Of a stretch of 64,000 nt of DNA, positions 39,282-48,838 are shown one piece after another. Position 1 is the first letter of the stretch; every line of letters begins with the position of its first letter. The DNA comes from Marinobacter persicus (lineage in GTDB: Bacteria; Pseudomonadota; Gammaproteobacteria; Pseudomonadales; Oleiphilaceae). The stretch is from positions 1-64,000 of the forward strand of contig NZ_FOSC01000013.1 in assembly GCF_900114155.1 (NCBI RefSeq), in the 5' to 3' direction. Position numbers and translations under genes: made by a program. The notes below the pieces were generated by a model that did not search any database, was not told the origin of the DNA, and saw only the letters and a list, made by a program, of their open reading frames with translations.

Positions 39282-39779
39282 TTACCGGCCTTGTGGTGGC
39301 TCGAGCTTGCGCAGGCGATTGTCCGGGCAGTGTTGGCGCAACTCCCGTATGGTGCGGCCGTCAGGCAGGGTCAGTTCCGGCGCCAGGTCCAGCAGGGGTT
39401 GCAGCACAAAATCCCGGTTCGCCAGTTCGGCATGGGGAACGGTCAGGCGGTCGTTTTGGATAGCCTGGTCGCCGAACACCAGCAAGTCCAGGTCCAGGGT
39501 TCGGGGGCCCCAGTGGCGCAGCCGCTCCCGGCCGTGGGCCTGTTCGATGGCTTGCAGCTGGTCCAGTAGCTGGAGTGCGCTCAGCCCGGTGGCCAGCAGC
39601 ACCGCACCGTTGACGAAATCCGGCTGGTCCTGGGGCCCCACGGGCCGGCTGGCATAAAATGGCGACTGGGCCAGGAGTGTGGTGTCTGGCAGCGCTGCCA
39701 GGGCGGTAATGGCCCGGGCCAGTTGGTTGGCTGGCTGCTCCAGATTGCTGCCCAGCCCAACGTAAGCCTGTGTAGTCAT
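39282..39779 (-). CDS. folK: 2-amino-4-hydroxy-6-hydroxymethyldihydropteridine pyrophosphokinase, paralogue 2
   Basis: A 165-residue canonical HPPK. Start ATG 39779 overlaps the pcnB stop as ATGA. Motifs: AYVGLGSNLEQPANQL, FYASRPVGPQDQPDFVNG, WGPRTLDLDLLVFGD and VPHAELANRDFVLQPLLDL. The residues fit the E. coli enzyme better than paralogue 1. The pcnB-folK pair is conserved in pseudomonads and enterobacteria, so this is probably the main folate enzyme. Confidence 0.95.
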   Translation of the reverse strand: MTTQAYVGLGSNLEQPANQLARAITALAALPDTTLLAQSPFYASRPVGPQDQPDFVNGAVLLATGLSALQLLDQLQAIEQAHGRERLRHWGPRTLDLDLLVFGDQAIQNDRLTVPHAELANRDFVLQPLLDLAPELTLPDGRTIRELRQHCPDNRLRKLEPPQGR

Positions 39780-41143
39780 GGCTGCGGACGTTTGTGCGGT
39801 GGTTTGCGTTTCTTGCGTTTCTTGCGAGGGCTGCCAGATCCAAGCTGGGCAATCATTTTTGATTGTCCGGATTCGTCGGCGTTCTGGAAATCTGTCCACC
39901 ACTGCCCCAGCCCCGGTTCGATCTCGCCGGCGCTCTCCCGTATCAACAGGAAGTCGTAGGCGGCACGGAACCGGGGATGGCTCATGATGGCGAAGGCGCG
40001 CTTGCCCTGACGTCGGGGCAGGCGCATCTGCAGCTCCCAGATTTCCTTCATCGGGCCGGAGAAGCGCTTGGGGATTGCGGTGGAATGAACCTGCTGGCCG
40101 ATGACCCGTGCAATGGCGCCATGCAGGGCGGGTTGAACCGGATCACCATTGTCCTGAAGGCGACGCCATTCAGCCTGTAGTGCTGGCCAGAGCAGGGCGG
40201 CAAACATGAAGTAGGGTGTGACCGATTTGCCCCGGGCAATGCGGGCGTCTGTGTTGCGCAGTGCCTGTCGGATCAGCTCGTCGGACTCGCCGGCTTCCAG
40301 CGCCGCCACGGTTTCGGGAAACAGTGGCGCCAGCAGGTTGTACTCACGCAGAAGGTCGAAGGTTGCCTCGCCGTGGCCTGCGGAAAGAAGCTTGAGCACT
40401 TCGTCAAACAGGCGCGCGGGCGGAATCAGTGTGAGCATGGCCGCCAGCTCACGGATCGGTGCTTCGGTCTCCGGCTCGATCTCGAAGCCGAGCTTGGCGG
40501 CAAAACGAATGGCGCGCAGCATGCGCACCGGGTCTTCCCGGTAACGGGTTTCCGGATCGCCGATCAGGCGGATCTGGCGGTTTTTCAGATCTTCCACGCC
40601 GTTGGCGTAGTCAATCACGGTGAAGTCCCGGATGCAGTAGTAGAGCGCGTTGATGGTGAAGTCCCGGCGCAGGGCATCCTCCTCCTGGCTGCCGTAAACG
40701 TTGTCACGCAGCAACAGACCGTGTTCGGAGGTCTTGTGCTCGTGATCACTGACGTCTTCCTCCACATCCTTGGCGTTGCCACGGAACGTGGTGACTTCAA
40801 TGATTTCCCGCCCGAACACCACGTGAACAATGCGAAAGCGCCGGCCAATCAGGCGGGAGTTGCGGAACAGGTCGTGCACTTCTTCCGGGGTGGCGTTGGT
40901 GGCGATGTCGAAATCCTTGGGCTGGCCGCCCAGCAGGATATCGCGCACACCGCCACCGACCAGGTAGGCCTCGTAGCCGGATTTGTTCAGGCGGTGCAGG
41001 ACCTTTTTGGCCGCCTCGCTGATCATCGACCGGGAAACGTTGTGCTGGTCCCGGGGGATTTCCTGCCGCTGGTAGTGTCTGGCTTTTTTCTTGCCGTTAC
41101 CGGGCATGAAAGAACGGAGTTTTTGTACGAATCGTTTTGGCAT
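39776..41143 (-). CDS. pcnB: Poly(A) polymerase I
   Basis: A 455-residue nucleotidyltransferase that adds 3' A-tails to RNA and promotes decay. ATG 41143 with a GGA upstream is preferred to one at 41239. The catalytic domain shows GYEAYLVGGGVRDILLG and KDFDIATNA (catalytic Asp pair), RRDFTINALYY and RFAAKLGFEIE. The tail is lysine/arginine-rich (PRKKRKKRKPP). It lies downstream of the CrcZ-like RNA, as in Pseudomonas. Confidence 0.95.
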   Translation of the reverse strand: MPKRFVQKLRSFMPGNGKKKARHYQRQEIPRDQHNVSRSMISEAAKKVLHRLNKSGYEAYLVGGGVRDILLGGQPKDFDIATNATPEEVHDLFRNSRLIGRRFRIVHVVFGREIIEVTTFRGNAKDVEEDVSDHEHKTSEHGLLLRDNVYGSQEEDALRRDFTINALYYCIRDFTVIDYANGVEDLKNRQIRLIGDPETRYREDPVRMLRAIRFAAKLGFEIEPETEAPIRELAAMLTLIPPARLFDEVLKLLSAGHGEATFDLLREYNLLAPLFPETVAALEAGESDELIRQALRNTDARIARGKSVTPYFMFAALLWPALQAEWRRLQDNGDPVQPALHGAIARVIGQQVHSTAIPKRFSGPMKEIWELQMRLPRRQGKRAFAIMSHPRFRAAYDFLLIRESAGEIEPGLGQWWTDFQNADESGQSKMIAQLGSGSPRKKRKKRKPPHKRPQP

Positions 41144-41232
41144 GGAGTTCCGTGTTTGCGCTGAGCAAAAACGGGAGTTTAACGGTTTGAGCAGGATTTG
41201 CCCATGTCTGGGCGGAATTGTTGGGCATCTGA

Positions 41233-41267
41233 AAATCAAAAGGCGGCACCGTGTCTACGGAGCCGCC
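41233..41267 (-). terminator. Terminator of the CrcZ-like RNA
   Basis: GGCGGC-T-CCGT pairs with ACGG-T-GCCGCC (one central mismatch) and is followed on the minus strand by TTTTGATTTT. It lies 90 bases before the pcnB start codon. Confidence 0.75.
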
Positions 41268-41615
41268 CCTGAAAGTATTGACGATCTGCATTGTTTTTGT
41301 TGTTGCCGGGTTTGTTTTTGTTGTTCCCCGTTATTGCCTGAAAAGGCTCAATCAATGCAAACGGAAAGCTTTGAATACGCAGAGTGATCAGTAGCAGGAT
41401 GCGAATTCAGGGAAGGTGTAGCGTGGTACCTTCAGGTACTTCTTTTTCTCTACACACTTACCATTCGCGACTGCTGTAGGACCACTAAAAAGCATAGTAC
41501 CCAAAACGCTCAGTTCGCTTACGCCCCGTTGTTGTTTTTGTTACCGGGCGGTCTCGTGCAGCTTTTTGTTTTTCTTGTGGCGCTGCGTTGTCACTGTTGT
41601 TTTTGTTGTTGTGCG
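41233..41615 (-). ncRNA. crcZ: CrcZ-type Hfq-sequestering small RNA
   Basis: The gap between cbrB and pcnB has the position of crcZ in Pseudomonas. On the minus strand a sigma-54 promoter predicts a start near 41615 and a terminator ends the RNA near 41235, giving about 380 nt (407 in P. aeruginosa as I recall). The RNA carries CA motifs of AACAACAA type at 41595-41613, 41527-41543, 41312-41325 and 41291-41304, plus a weaker one at 41563-41578. CrcZ titrates Hfq/Crc and relieves carbon catabolite repression. No open frame explains the repeats. The coordinates are predicted, not measured. Confidence 0.78.
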
Positions 41616-41625
41616 CCATAAAGAC

Positions 41626-41641
41626 TGCAGTGCGCGTGCCA
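41626..41641 (-). promoter_or_regulatory. Sigma-54 promoter for the CrcZ-like RNA
   Basis: The minus strand reads TGGCACGCGCACTGCA, with the GG and GC dinucleotides exactly 10 bases apart; consensus is TGGCACG-N4-TTGCA. CbrB encoded just upstream is a sigma-54 activator, so the pair is expected. Confidence 0.82.
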
Positions 41642-41787
41642 GTTTTATAAAATCGTTTAAAAACAACATTTTGAGGTTTTTCGAGGTGTAAGTGTTACCC
41701 CGTATTTTGGGTATTTGTTACCGATACATGGGCCCGGGCAGTGTGGTTGTTACTGACAGGAACAGGCCGGTAACAAGTGAGGCGGGA

Positions 41788-43185
41788 TTAGCTGCTTGTG
41801 TTACCGGTGGTTTTTTTACGTGGAATGCCCAGGCGCTGCCGGCGCTCCCACAACGACTTTCGGCTGATGCCGAGTTTGTGGGCCAGCTCGGTCTCGCTCA
41901 TCTTGTCCTGGTTTTCCAGCACATAGTGCTGGAAGTAGTCTTCCAGAGACAGGTCGCCGCCTTCAGGAGCGGCGTGGGTGTCGGGCGACGCGGGGGATGG
42001 CGAGGCACTGCCGTTGGTTGGTTCGTCCTCGCTGTCCAGGTCAAGCACCGCCGGTGTGATTACATCGCTGTCGGCCAGGATAGACGCGCGTTCGATGGCG
42101 TTTTCCAGTTCCCGCACGTTACCGGGCCAGCGGTAACCTTCCAGCAGTTGCATGGCCTCGGGGCTGAGATTCAGGGTTGGGCGCCCCAGCTTCTGTGCCT
42201 GGCGTTCAAGAAAACGCTGGGCCAGGCCGAGAATGTCCGCGCGCCGCTCCCGCAGCGGCGGGATGCGCACCTGCATAACGTTCAGCCGGTAATACAGGTC
42301 TTCACGGAACTCTCCGGTCCGGGTCATGGCCTTGAGGTTGCGGTGGGTGGCGGCAATCATGCGGACATCCACCTTGCGGCTCTGGGTGGAGCCAACCTTG
42401 CGGATTTCGCTTTCCTGCAGCACCCGTAACAGTCGCGCCTGGGCTTCCGCAGGCAGTTCACCAATTTCATCCAGGAACAGGCTGCCGCCGTCGGCCGCCT
42501 CAATCAGCCCGGTCCGGGCGGACACCGCACCGGTAAAGGCCCCCTTCTCGTGGCCGAACAGTTCCGATTCAATCAGGCTTTCGGGGATGGCTGCGCAGTT
42601 GACGGAAATCAGTGGCTTATTGGCTCGGGGGCTGAGCAGGTGCAGCGCCCGGGCCGCCAGCTCTTTACCGGTACCGGACTCGCCCTGGATCAGCACAGTG
42701 GTTTCGGTGGGAGCCACCTTGCGGATCAGGGTGAAGACGGTTTGCATGGCGTCGCACTGGCCGAACATGATGCTGGACGGATCGCTTTGTTCGGGTGCCG
42801 GGTCATCGGTTGCCGTGTCAGCCTTCGGTTTTTCGGCTGTTTTACGGGACAGGATGCTCTCCACGGCGGCCAGCATCTCGTCGTGGTCGAACGGTTTGGC
42901 GATGTAATCCACGGCCCCCATTTTCATGGAATCCACCGCTGAGCGCAGGCTGGCGTAGCTGGTCATGATCAGCACGGGCGTGTTGGGGGCCCGGGTGATC
43001 ATTTCGGTGCCGGCGGCGCCGGGTAACCGGAGGTCGGTAATGATCAGGTCAAAGCTTTCCGGTTCCTGCTCCTGGGCGTCTTCCACGGAGATCGCATCGG
43101 CCACTTCGTAGCCGGCATGCTGGAGCAGCTTGCGTACGGCAGAGCGAATAATGTCTTCGTCTTCAACAATCAGAATGCGGGGCAT
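41788..43185 (-). CDS. cbrB: Sigma-54-dependent response regulator CbrB
   Basis: A 465-residue NtrC-family regulator. Receiver domain residues 1-120 with [11 protein letters not shown] (phospho-acceptor Asp); AAA+ domain with [15 protein letters not shown], the sigma-54 contact loop GAFTGA and [12 protein letters not shown]; a Fis-type HTH at the end, [23 protein letters not shown] 43185 is preferred to one at 43242. It follows cbrA by 7 bases. In Pseudomonas, CbrAB balances carbon and nitrogen use by activating crcZ; the same gene order here supports the same role. Confidence 0.93.
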   Translation of the reverse strand: MPRILIVEDEDIIRSAVRKLLQHAGYEVADAISVEDAQEQEPESFDLIITDLRLPGAAGTEMITRAPNTPVLIMTSYASLRSAVDSMKMGAVDYIAKPFDHDEMLAAVESILSRKTAEKPKADTATDDPAPEQSDPSSIMFGQCDAMQTVFTLIRKVAPTETTVLIQGESGTGKELAARALHLLSPRANKPLISVNCAAIPESLIESELFGHEKGAFTGAVSARTGLIEAADGGSLFLDEIGELPAEAQARLLRVLQESEIRKVGSTQSRKVDVRMIAATHRNLKAMTRTGEFREDLYYRLNVMQVRIPPLRERRADILGLAQRFLERQAQKLGRPTLNLSPEAMQLLEGYRWPGNVRELENAIERASILADSDVITPAVLDLDSEDEPTNGSASPSPASPDTHAAPEGGDLSLEDYFQHYVLENQDKMSETELAHKLGISRKSLWERRQRLGIPRKKTTGNTSS

Positions 43186-43192
43186 AAGGGTG

Positions 43193-46141
43193 TTACAACC
43201 TTTCGTTCGGGCTGCTGGTACCGGTATCGGTTTGTGGCTCACAGGCTGGCAGGCGCAGCCTTACACAGGTGCCCCGGCCGGTTGTCGGGTCGGCGGGGCT
43301 TTCCACCTGAATATGGCCATAATGCTCTTCCACGATGCTGTACACCAGCGACAGTCCCAGACCGGTGCCTTTATTGGGAGCTTTGGTGGTGTAGAACGGC
43401 TCGAAGATGTGTTCCAGCTGGTCGGCCGGAATGCCGGAGCCGCCATCGATCACTTCGATAATAGCGGAGTAGCCGTCGGTATTTCCACTGATCAGCACGG
43501 TGCCACCCTCGGCAGAGGCATCCCGGGAGTTGGCCAGTAGGTTCACGAATACCTGGACCAGGCGCTGCTCGTCGCCCATTACCTGGAGGTCTTCGGGACA
43601 CTCGTTGCGGTAGTGAATGCCCATGCCCTTGTCGCTGAGGGACAAAAGATTGATGGACTCCTCAATGCACCGGTGCAGGCTGACCGGCTCATACCGGTTG
43701 GCCTGGGCGTGGTTGCCGGTGCGGGCGAAGTTCATCAGCGATTGCAGAATGTTCGACACCCGGCGGGTTTGCTGCTGGATCTGCTCGGCGGTTTCCAGAA
43801 TTTCCGGGTTGTCGGTTTCAAACTTGAGGTTTTGGGCCAGTGACGAGATGCCGGTGACCGGGTTGCCAATTTCATGGGCCACGCCGGCGGCCAGCCTCCC
43901 GACCGAGGCCAGCCGCTCACTGTGAATCAGCTCATCCTCCAGCAGGCGGGTTTCGGTTTGGTCTTCCACCAGGATGATAGAGCCACCTTCCGGATGATCC
44001 GGGCCACTGAGTGCCGCTTTGTGCAGGTTCAGCCAGTGGGGTTTGCCGCGCAGGTCCAGCCGGTGCTTGTGCCGGTGCAGTTCATCGCCCCGGTTGAAGT
44101 CGTCCAGCAGGGAATACCAGTGTTCCGGCAGGGCGGCCAGCCTGGCGCCCACCACCTCATCGGCGGGAATGCCGGTCAGGTCCTCGATGGCGTGGTTCCA
44201 CATCAGGATTTCGCCGTCATCACCCACCGAGCAGGCGGGTATGGGCAGGTTCTGCAGGGTCTGCCGGTAATGCCTGCGCAGGTTGTCCAGTTCACCGGCC
44301 AGACCGGTCAGCTTGTTCTGATAATCTCCCAGAACCCGTTCCACGTAACGGATGTCCTGGCCGGCGTGCTCCCGGGTAACCGGCTTGAACCCCAGGTGCC
44401 GTTTGACGATATCCCGGGCAATGGAGGGGCCCAGCAAGCCGGAGAGGTTGACCTCGACCTGGTCGCGCAATCGGCGCAGCTGGTAAGGGCGAAACTCAAC
44501 CGCCGGCAGGCGCAGTTGGGACAGCGCCCGCTCCACCTCGCGCCGGGCCACATGGGCGCCGAGCGGATCGGTGAGTTGCTGGATGAATTCGTTGGAGGAG
44601 GTGGCCTCCAGCTCCCGGCGTTGCGGGCGGGATAGGGTGCCGATCGAGCAGGACTGGGCGGCGCTGACTTCCTCCGGCGATGTGGGGGTGAGCAGCGACA
44701 CCAGGATGAACACGGTGGCGTTGATGGACAGGCTGAAGAATGTCAGCAGATACCAGTTATCTTCCGAGGGACTGACCGGTAACCGCAGCTGGTAGAGCAG
44801 CTCGGTGGTGTAGGAAAACGGCAGCACCATGGTCAGCACCCACAGCAACAGCCCGGTAATCAGTCCGGCAACCAGCCCGCGCCGGTTACCATGGCGCCAG
44901 TAGATCACACCCAGGGCACCGGGCAGCAGTTGCAGGGTGCCGGTCAGGGAAATGGCGCCGAGCATTTGCAGGTCCAGATACTGGCCAATCAGTTCGTGGA
45001 ACAGCAATGCGGTGAACAGGATGACCGCAATCAGCATGCGTCGCAGCCATTGCAGCCAGCGGTAGATGTCGGCCTGGTCGCGGGGAGTTTTCAGGGGCAG
45101 GACCACATGGTTAAGTACCATGCCCGACAGCGCCAGTGTGCTGACAATCATCAGGCCGCTGGCGGCCGATAGTCCGGCAATGTAAATCAGCAGCGCCAGG
45201 GGAGGCAGGCCCAGTGCCTGGCCAATGCCAATGGCGAAAAAGGCCGGAGGCACATTCACCGCCAGCGCCTGGCCACCCCAGGCGATCAGGGGAATGGGCA
45301 GGCCGACCAGTAACAGGTAAAGCGGCAACCCCCAGCTGGCTTTGGTCAGTCCTCGGGTGGGCGGGTTCTCGGCAAAGGTCATGTGGTACATGTGTGGCAG
45401 AACCAGTGCCGAGGCGAATGACATCAGCGCCAGGGCCCGCCAACTGCCATCCCCCCCGGGATTGATCGAGGGTTCGAAGGTGAACCAGCTTTGAAGGCCG
45501 CCAATCCCCCCGAGTACCGAGAAGACGATCACGCCGCCAAGCACCAGCAGCGCCACCATTTTGACCACCGAGTCGAAGGCGATGGCCAGTACCAGGCCCT
45601 CGTTATTGCCGGCATTGCGCTGGCCCCGGGCGCCAAACAGTATGGTGAACATGATCACCATCAGGCTGAACATGAAGGCGATGACTTTCGGGGAGGTTTC
45701 CGGTGCCATCAGGCTGGCGGACAGTGATACCGCCTGAATCTGCATGCTGAGCAATGCCAGGATCGCCGCCCCGGAGCAAAGAGTGACCAGTGTGCCGGCC
45801 CATTGGCTGCGGTAGCGGAAGGCGAACAAGTCAGCCAGTGAGGTCAGTTGATGGGCCCGGCTGATGCGCAGAATCGGGTTGAGTAACACCGGTGCCAGCA
45901 GGAAAGCGACGCTGATGCCGAGATAATAAGCGATGAAATCGTAGCCGGAGGCGACCGCCATGCCCACCGAGCCGTAAATGGCCCAGATGCCGGCAAACAC
46001 CCCAAGGCTCAGGGTGTAAACCAGGGGATGGCGCACCCAGGTGCGCAGCCGGGTGCTTTGTTCGGTGGCCCAGGCAATGCCGAACAGCAGGACAAGGTAG
46101 GCGAAACTGGCCAGTAACAGGCCGGTGGCGTTAAACGTCAT
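43193..46141 (-). CDS. cbrA: Sensor kinase CbrA with sodium:solute-symporter domain
   Basis: A 982-residue hybrid membrane protein. Residues about 1-490 hold some 13 TM helices of SLC5 type ([18 protein letters not shown]). A STAC-like linker follows, then PAS (about 620-730, [20 protein letters not shown]), HisKA with the phospho-acceptor in [20 protein letters not shown] near residue 756, and HATPase ([27 protein letters not shown]). CbrA of P. fluorescens is reported to transport histidine. The start overlaps the gluQ stop by 11 bases. Confidence 0.93.
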   Translation of the reverse strand: MTFNATGLLLASFAYLVLLFGIAWATEQSTRLRTWVRHPLVYTLSLGVFAGIWAIYGSVGMAVASGYDFIAYYLGISVAFLLAPVLLNPILRISRAHQLTSLADLFAFRYRSQWAGTLVTLCSGAAILALLSMQIQAVSLSASLMAPETSPKVIAFMFSLMVIMFTILFGARGQRNAGNNEGLVLAIAFDSVVKMVALLVLGGVIVFSVLGGIGGLQSWFTFEPSINPGGDGSWRALALMSFASALVLPHMYHMTFAENPPTRGLTKASWGLPLYLLLVGLPIPLIAWGGQALAVNVPPAFFAIGIGQALGLPPLALLIYIAGLSAASGLMIVSTLALSGMVLNHVVLPLKTPRDQADIYRWLQWLRRMLIAVILFTALLFHELIGQYLDLQMLGAISLTGTLQLLPGALGVIYWRHGNRRGLVAGLITGLLLWVLTMVLPFSYTTELLYQLRLPVSPSEDNWYLLTFFSLSINATVFILVSLLTPTSPEEVSAAQSCSIGTLSRPQRRELEATSSNEFIQQLTDPLGAHVARREVERALSQLRLPAVEFRPYQLRRLRDQVEVNLSGLLGPSIARDIVKRHLGFKPVTREHAGQDIRYVERVLGDYQNKLTGLAGELDNLRRHYRQTLQNLPIPACSVGDDGEILMWNHAIEDLTGIPADEVVGARLAALPEHWYSLLDDFNRGDELHRHKHRLDLRGKPHWLNLHKAALSGPDHPEGGSIILVEDQTETRLLEDELIHSERLASVGRLAAGVAHEIGNPVTGISSLAQNLKFETDNPEILETAEQIQQQTRRVSNILQSLMNFARTGNHAQANRYEPVSLHRCIEESINLLSLSDKGMGIHYRNECPEDLQVMGDEQRLVQVFVNLLANSRDASAEGGTVLISGNTDGYSAIIEVIDGGSGIPADQLEHIFEPFYTTKAPNKGTGLGLSLVYSIVEEHYGHIQVESPADPTTGRGTCVRLRLPACEPQTDTGTSSPNERL

Positions 46142-47021
46142 GGGTGTATTGCCGGGATGTCAGGGGAATGTGTTGGCGTTGCCAGTGTGCTTGTGCCCAC
46201 GCCAGAACGCAGGCAACACTCTCGTTTGCCAGGCTGGCGGGTGGTTGCTGGCCGAGGGCCGACAGTGCTGCTGTCAGGTTGGCCGCCGGCCGGTTGTCAT
46301 TGAGCGCGGGTGCATGGGTCTGTTTGCTCAGTTTCTGCCCCTTGTCATTGAGCAGTACCGGAACGTGCAGCCAGTGCGGTGGTTCAGCCCCCAGGGCCCG
46401 GTAGATCTGTTGTTGCTGTGCGGTCATGGGCAAAAGGTCAGAGCCGCGAACGACATGGGTGATGGCCTGGTCGATATCATCCACCACCACTGCCAGCTGG
46501 TAGGCGAAGAAACCTTCCTTGCGCAGCAGTACCGGATCATCCAGCTCTTCGTGCACCGCTTGGTGCTGCCAGCCCAACAGTTCATCGTGCCAGTGGCTTT
46601 GTTCATTGTGCAGGGCAAAGCGAACCGCGCAGGGAGTATCGCCCGTGGCCGGTGTGCCCTGCCGGCAGTGGGCCGGATGGTAGCCGCCACTGGCCTTCAG
46701 TTGTTTGCGTGAACAGCGGCAATAATAGGCCTTGCCCCGCCCGAGGAGTTGATCAATAGCGGCCTGGTAAGCGGCGTGGCGTTGGGATTGATAGCGAACG
46801 GGTTCGTCTGGCTGCAGGCCGTGGCGCTCAAGTGAGTGCAGAATCTGTCCGGTTGCTTCGGGTGGTTCACGCAGTGGGTCCAGGTCTTCAATGCGCACCA
46901 GCCAGTCACCACCGGCCGCTCGGGCCTCCAGCCAACTGGCAAGAGCGGTCACCAGGGAGCCGAAATGCAACGGTCCTGTGGGGGAGGGGGCAAAGCGCCC
47001 GCGGTACCGTGGTTGCTCCAT
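46131..47021 (-). CDS. gluQ: Glutamyl-Q tRNA(Asp) synthetase
   Basis: A 296-residue paralogue of the GluRS catalytic domain without anticodon-binding part; it glutamylates queuosine in tRNA-Asp. Seen: GRFAPSPTGPLHFGSLVTAL (HIGH-like), VRIEDLDPLREPP, a four-residue zinc site with YYCRCSRKQL and YHPAHC, and KGQKLSKQTHA (KMSKS-like). It follows dksA, the order known from Pseudomonas and E. coli, and overlaps cbrA. Confidence 0.94.
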   Translation of the reverse strand: MEQPRYRGRFAPSPTGPLHFGSLVTALASWLEARAAGGDWLVRIEDLDPLREPPEATGQILHSLERHGLQPDEPVRYQSQRHAAYQAAIDQLLGRGKAYYCRCSRKQLKASGGYHPAHCRQGTPATGDTPCAVRFALHNEQSHWHDELLGWQHQAVHEELDDPVLLRKEGFFAYQLAVVVDDIDQAITHVVRGSDLLPMTAQQQQIYRALGAEPPHWLHVPVLLNDKGQKLSKQTHAPALNDNRPAANLTAALSALGQQPPASLANESVACVLAWAQAHWQRQHIPLTSRQYTHDV

Positions 47022-47033
47022 AGAGGCTCAAAA

Positions 47034-47055
47034 GCCGGCCGCACTGGCAGCCGGC
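47034..47055 (-). terminator. Terminator after dksA
   Basis: GCCGGC pairs with GCCGGC across 10 bases and is followed on the minus strand by TTTT. It lies just before the gluQ start, so gluQ-cbrA transcription may depend on read-through or another promoter. Confidence 0.65.
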
Positions 47056-47065
47056 TGCGGTGGGA

Positions 47066-47506
47066 TCAGATGCCGGTCTGGCGCTCGCGGATTTCCGCCA
47101 GGGTTTTGCAATCGATGCACAGGGTGGCCGTCGGACGGGCCTCCAGGCGACGGATACCGATTTCCACGCCGCACTGGTCGCAGAAGCCGTAATCGTCTTT
47201 GTCGATGCGGTCGATGGTCTTGTCGATTTTCTTGATCAGCTTGCGCTCGCGGTCACGGGTGCGCAGCTCCAGGCTGAATTCCTCTTCCTGGGTTGCGCGG
47301 TCGCTGGGATCCGCGTAATTTGCCGCATCTTCCTGCATGTGGTGCATGGTGCGGTCGACTTCTTCCATCAGTTCCTGCTTCCATTTCATCAGCAGGTCCT
47401 TGAAGTGCTGGAGCATCTCCGCACTCATGTACTCTTCACCCTTCTTCATTTCATAAGGGGTGAAGTCGGTAAAACGTTCGCGTGGATGTTCTGCAGTGTT
47501 TGCCAT
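47066..47506 (-). CDS. dksA: RNA polymerase-binding transcription factor DksA
   Basis: A 146-residue secondary-channel protein. The coiled coil spans about residues 35-110, with the tip DPSDRATQEEE carrying the acidic residues that reach the active site. The four-cysteine zinc finger is CDQCGVEIGI ... CIDC, so it is the zinc-binding form. With ppGpp it controls rRNA and amino-acid promoters, linking to spoT and rpoZ in this window. Confidence 0.97.
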   Translation of the reverse strand: MANTAEHPRERFTDFTPYEMKKGEEYMSAEMLQHFKDLLMKWKQELMEEVDRTMHHMQEDAANYADPSDRATQEEEFSLELRTRDRERKLIKKIDKTIDRIDKDDYGFCDQCGVEIGIRRLEARPTATLCIDCKTLAEIRERQTGI

Positions 47507-47678
47507 GTAACCCGGCCTCTTGTTTGTACTTCACAAGAACGCTTTGCTTCACCGCGCCGATGCTGCCATGCGCGGTTTACCCTGAATAAAGCATTCGTCC
47601 TGAAACGGGAATTGGCGGAAAATAGCAGATAAGTCACGAGGGTGCCAGCTTTGTGATGCTGACTTTAGTGGAGACAAG

Positions 47679-48410
47679 ATGAACTTTCCCGAACCATTGC
47701 TACAGGGGCGGCTGATTCGCCGCTATAAACGCTTTCTGGCCGATGTGCGGCTGCCCGATGGCACGGAGGTGACGGCCCATTGCCCGAACACCGGCTCCAT
47801 GCTCGGCTGCCAGCCGGAAAATGCACGGGTGTGGCTGAGCGACAGCAACAACCCCAAGCGCAAACTCAAGTACACCTGGGAACTGGTGGAAACCGGACCC
47901 GGCCAGCTTGCGTGTGTCAATACGGCCAGACCCAATGCCCAGGCACGAGAGGCTATTGAGGCGGGGCGGGTGCCGGAGCTCGCCGGTTACGATGGTTGCC
48001 GCAGTGAAGTGCGTTATGGCGAGGAGAAAAGCCGGATTGACCTGTTACTGTCTGGCCACCCGAGTCAGCCGGATGCCTGGGTGGAAGTGAAGAACGTGAC
48101 ATTGGCGGAGGGGCACGAGGGCTTTTTCCCGGATGCCGTCACCACCCGGGGGCAGAAGCATCTCCGGGAACTGATGGCCCAAGTGGCCAGGGGCGACCGG
48201 GCAGTCTTGTTTTTCGTGGTAAACCACACCGCCATCGAGGAAGTGCGACCGGCTGATCATATTGACGCCCGGTACGGCCAGTTGTTGCGTGAGGCGGTTG
48301 AAGCCGGTGTGGAAGTGGTTGCTTACCGGGCAGAGCTTGCCAGCGATGGCGGTGACCCCACTGGCCGGCTGGCCCTGGGAGAGCCAGTGCCGGTCAATCT
48401 GGTGCCCTGA
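47679..48410 (+). CDS. sfsA: Sugar fermentation stimulation protein SfsA
   Basis: A 243-residue protein with GGAGA before its ATG. It shows the nuclease-like core: [38 protein letters not shown] and [12 protein letters not shown], plus [10 protein letters not shown]. The E. coli protein was linked to maltose metabolism and DNA binding, but the D-ExK-like pattern points to a nuclease fold; its true role is open. It is divergent from dksA, as in Pseudomonas. Confidence 0.93.
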   Translation: MNFPEPLLQGRLIRRYKRFLADVRLPDGTEVTAHCPNTGSMLGCQPENARVWLSDSNNPKRKLKYTWELVETGPGQLACVNTARPNAQAREAIEAGRVPELAGYDGCRSEVRYGEEKSRIDLLLSGHPSQPDAWVEVKNVTLAEGHEGFFPDAVTTRGQKHLRELMAQVARGDRAVLFFVVNHTAIEEVRPADHIDARYGQLLREAVEAGVEVVAYRAELASDGGDPTGRLALGEPVPVNLVP

Positions 48411-48419
48411 CCCCGGTGG

Positions 48420-48803
48420 TCAGCCGCCTGCCGGTGGCTTGGGCAGAATGGCGTAGCGCATGCGTGTGCCATGGTTCAGGGACATGACGATCTCATCGGC
48501 TTCCAGCCGGTGCGGAAAATAGCAGCCGGAGATCTTGGCGCTGGCAATGCTGGAGCCTTCCATGCGACTGCGGGAGAAGTCGATACCGCGCAAGTCGGCG
48601 CCCCGGAAATAGGCGTGGCGGAAGTCCAGGCCGGTGGCATCCAGTCCTCGCAGGTCCAGGCCCCGGAAGTCGCCGTGGGCGAAGCTCGGCAGCTCAGCCA
48701 ATTCCGCCTTTTGCTGGTTAAATTTTTTGACCTCTTCGTTGCGCAGTATCTCGTACAACGGGTGATCAATGGTGTGCAGTTCGTGCTCGTGAAATTCGTC
48801 CAT
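48420..48803 (-). CDS. Pentapeptide-repeat protein
   Basis: A 127-residue protein with a short run of A(D/N)LxX repeats: DFRGLDLRGLDATGLDFRHA, then YFRGADLRGIDFSRSRMEGS, about eight units forming a right-handed beta-helix. The N-terminal 40 residues are charged and helical. Some pentapeptide proteins mimic DNA and inhibit gyrase; this one is short and no such role can be inferred. Its gene is convergent with sfsA and lies 35 bases from the next minus-strand gene. Confidence 0.75.
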   Translation of the reverse strand: MDEFHEHELHTIDHPLYEILRNEEVKKFNQQKAELAELPSFAHGDFRGLDLRGLDATGLDFRHAYFRGADLRGIDFSRSRMEGSSIASAKISGCYFPHRLEADEIVMSLNHGTRMRYAILPKPPAGG

Positions 48804-48838
48804 GGTCTGCTCCCTACCTGTGGTGTTTGTCCCGGCCT

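Noticed and set aside
41692..42429. A plus-strand 245-codon frame across the CrcZ-cbrB region
   Set aside because: It is antisense to the conserved C-terminal half of CbrB and has no recognisable product.
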